A stretch of 7,476 bases of DNA from CAYHBO01 sp964354855 (lineage in GTDB: Bacteria; Babelota; Babeliae; Babelales; RVW-14): contig CAYHBO010000059.1 in the NCBI GenBank assembly GCA_964354855.1, forward strand, positions 1 through 7,476, read 5' to 3'. The notes under the pieces were generated by a model. That model did no database searches. It saw only the letters and a list, made by a program, of their open reading frames with translations, and had not been told where the DNA came from. Position numbers and translations under genes: made by a program. Below are positions 6,721 through 7,476 of the stretch, piece after piece. Position 1 is the first letter of the stretch. The number at the start of each line of letters is the position of its first letter.

Positions 6721-7248
6721 ATGAAAAAAATATTTAAGAATTTTTTAGAAGGCTTCTTTCATGATTATGGATGTAGTCAAAATTTCGAAGATATTCTTAA
6801 ATATTTTTTTCATCCATCCCATAAAGAAGAAAAAAAGAAGCTTATCGCAATGCTCGACGATCTTATTCAAGAAAATAATTGGGAAACATGGCCAGATTAT
6901 TTCAAAGAAGCTGGCCTTAAAATTACTTATCGTGAAGCTGAAGACTTCATTAAAACCTTATATGCAGAACTTACCGATAAATCCCTCCCCAAAGACATGC
7001 TTCAATATTTCATAGAAAATTATTTCAATCTAGCTTCAAACACAAATAGCCTAGAACCCATTATCAATGACTTTAAAGATCTAGAAAAACCAGAAGACCA
7101 GAAACAGCTTATGGTAGATCTTCATGTAATTATCAATGCAAATGATTATGAAAAAACTTCTCTAAAGATTAATGAGTATTGCTTGAGAAAAATGGATCCT
7201 AAAGAAACTGAAGAATTTGTTAAGTTTTTATATAGTAAACTCATTTAG
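6721..7248 (+). CDS. Putative CDI immunity protein (CdiI-like), internally duplicated
   Basis: This 175-residue protein is acidic and probably all-helical, with no signal peptide or membrane segment, as expected of a cytoplasmic immunity protein. It starts 20 bases after the toxin stop with a good ribosome binding site, which is the standard place for cdiI. Its sequence is two tandem copies of one module at an offset of about 89 residues. Residues 8-25 align without gaps with 97-114 (FLEGFF.../FIENYF..., then NFEDI/SLEPI). Residues 72-84 (EAEDFIKTLYAEL) match 162-174 (ETEEFVKFLYSKL). The phrase ILKYFFHP near residue 25 recalls the CdiI_2 immunity family, whose members have about the length of one half, but that assignment is tentative. 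Its job would be to bind and block the RNase A-like toxin encoded just upstream. The immunity role rests on position and character, not on a firm family match. Confidence 0.75.
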   Translation: MKKIFKNFLEGFFHDYGCSQNFEDILKYFFHPSHKEEKKKLIAMLDDLIQENNWETWPDYFKEAGLKITYREAEDFIKTLYAELTDKSLPKDMLQYFIENYFNLASNTNSLEPIINDFKDLEKPEDQKQLMVDLHVIINANDYEKTSLKINEYCLRKMDPKETEEFVKFLYSKLI

Positions 7249-7476
7249 AACATTAAATACAAACATCCTCTCTGTCTCAAGACTTTTGCAAGAGGCTCAC
7301 TATTCTGGAAAGACTTCTTTAATAACTTCTTCTAAATCCTGAATGCGTTCTTCTGGAATTTTTCTCACCATGACTATCGTTGTCTCACAGAAAAAAAGAC
7401 CGCTAGCAACCTTCTCATCAAATGGCTTAGTCTAAATTGAAATGCAACACCTTTCAGATAGAATAGAAATCGCTAC
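7249..7476. other. 3' region without an intact gene
   Basis: The forward strand is broken by stops in all frames after the immunity gene. No convincing intrinsic terminator, tRNA or repeat is visible. The reverse strand holds a short coding-like stretch described separately. Confidence 0.5.
7300..7476 (-). pseudogene. Possible decayed reverse-strand gene fragment, interrupted by a stop
   Basis: Read on the minus strand from the right edge, one frame gives VAISILSERCCISI, then an in-frame TAG (7432-7434). It continues with 43 codons including KPFDEKVASGLFFCETTIVM and RKIPEERIQDLEEVIKEVFPE, ending at TAG (7300-7302). The last part has the look of a genuine amphipathic-helix C-terminus. An ATG at 7371 would leave only 23 residues, with no evident ribosome binding site. 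It could be the end of a broken gene that faces this operon, or chance. I do not recognise the family. Confidence 0.3.

Noticed and set aside
6761..7015. 84-codon open frame overlapping the immunity gene
   Set aside because: It lies wholly within the immunity gene in another frame, is rich in Ile/Lys runs typical of AT-rich shadows, and lacks its own ribosome binding site.
7267..7295. Possible transcription terminator after the immunity gene (CCTCT ... AGAGG)
   Set aside because: The outer stem is only five pairs with a 19-base interior, and no T-tract follows.

Overview
The window holds the 3' part of a contact-dependent growth inhibition (CDI) or closely related two-partner-secretion locus. 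A giant CdiA/filamentous-haemagglutinin-type effector gene enters from the left edge already in frame and runs to 6700. A small gene that is probably its immunity gene follows 20 bases later (6721-7248). The last 228 bases hold no intact gene, only a possible decayed reverse-strand coding fragment. The DNA is AT-rich (roughly 40% GC by eye). FHA-type exoproteins with this architecture point to a Gram-negative (diderm) bacterium. The lineage cannot be fixed from the sequence; an unusual host-associated or candidate-phylum lineage is only a guess, suggested by how loosely the protein matches the canonical proteobacterial motifs.

Layout of the effector, numbering residues from the first complete codon at base 2 (2232 residues visible): beta-solenoid, FHA-like repeat region (about 1-627); a hydrophobic, cysteine-bearing, non-repetitive block (about 628-742); a second solenoid stretch including a clear 42-residue tandem repeat (about 743-1259); an FHA-2-like, charged, His/Asp/Ser-rich region (about 1260-1577); a hydrophobic pre-toxin region of DUF637/PT-VENN character ending in IDNN instead of VENN (about 1578-1875); a cytoplasm-entry-like segment (about 1876-2025); a Lys/Pro-rich linker (about 2026-2096); and a C-terminal RNase A-like toxin (about 2097-2232) with the pattern GGHTLHDH ... 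Arg ... MTAFP. The secretion signal, the TPS domain and the outer-membrane transporter (CdiB/TpsB) are not in the window and would be expected upstream.

How the genes would work together: the effector is exported to the cell surface, the tip recognises a neighbour, and the C-terminal domain is delivered to degrade RNA in the target. The downstream 175-residue acidic helical protein would protect siblings. That protein is a tandem duplication of one module of about 89 residues, which I consider the most unusual point in the window, together with the variant toxin and pre-toxin motifs and a perfect 15-bp intragenic hairpin.
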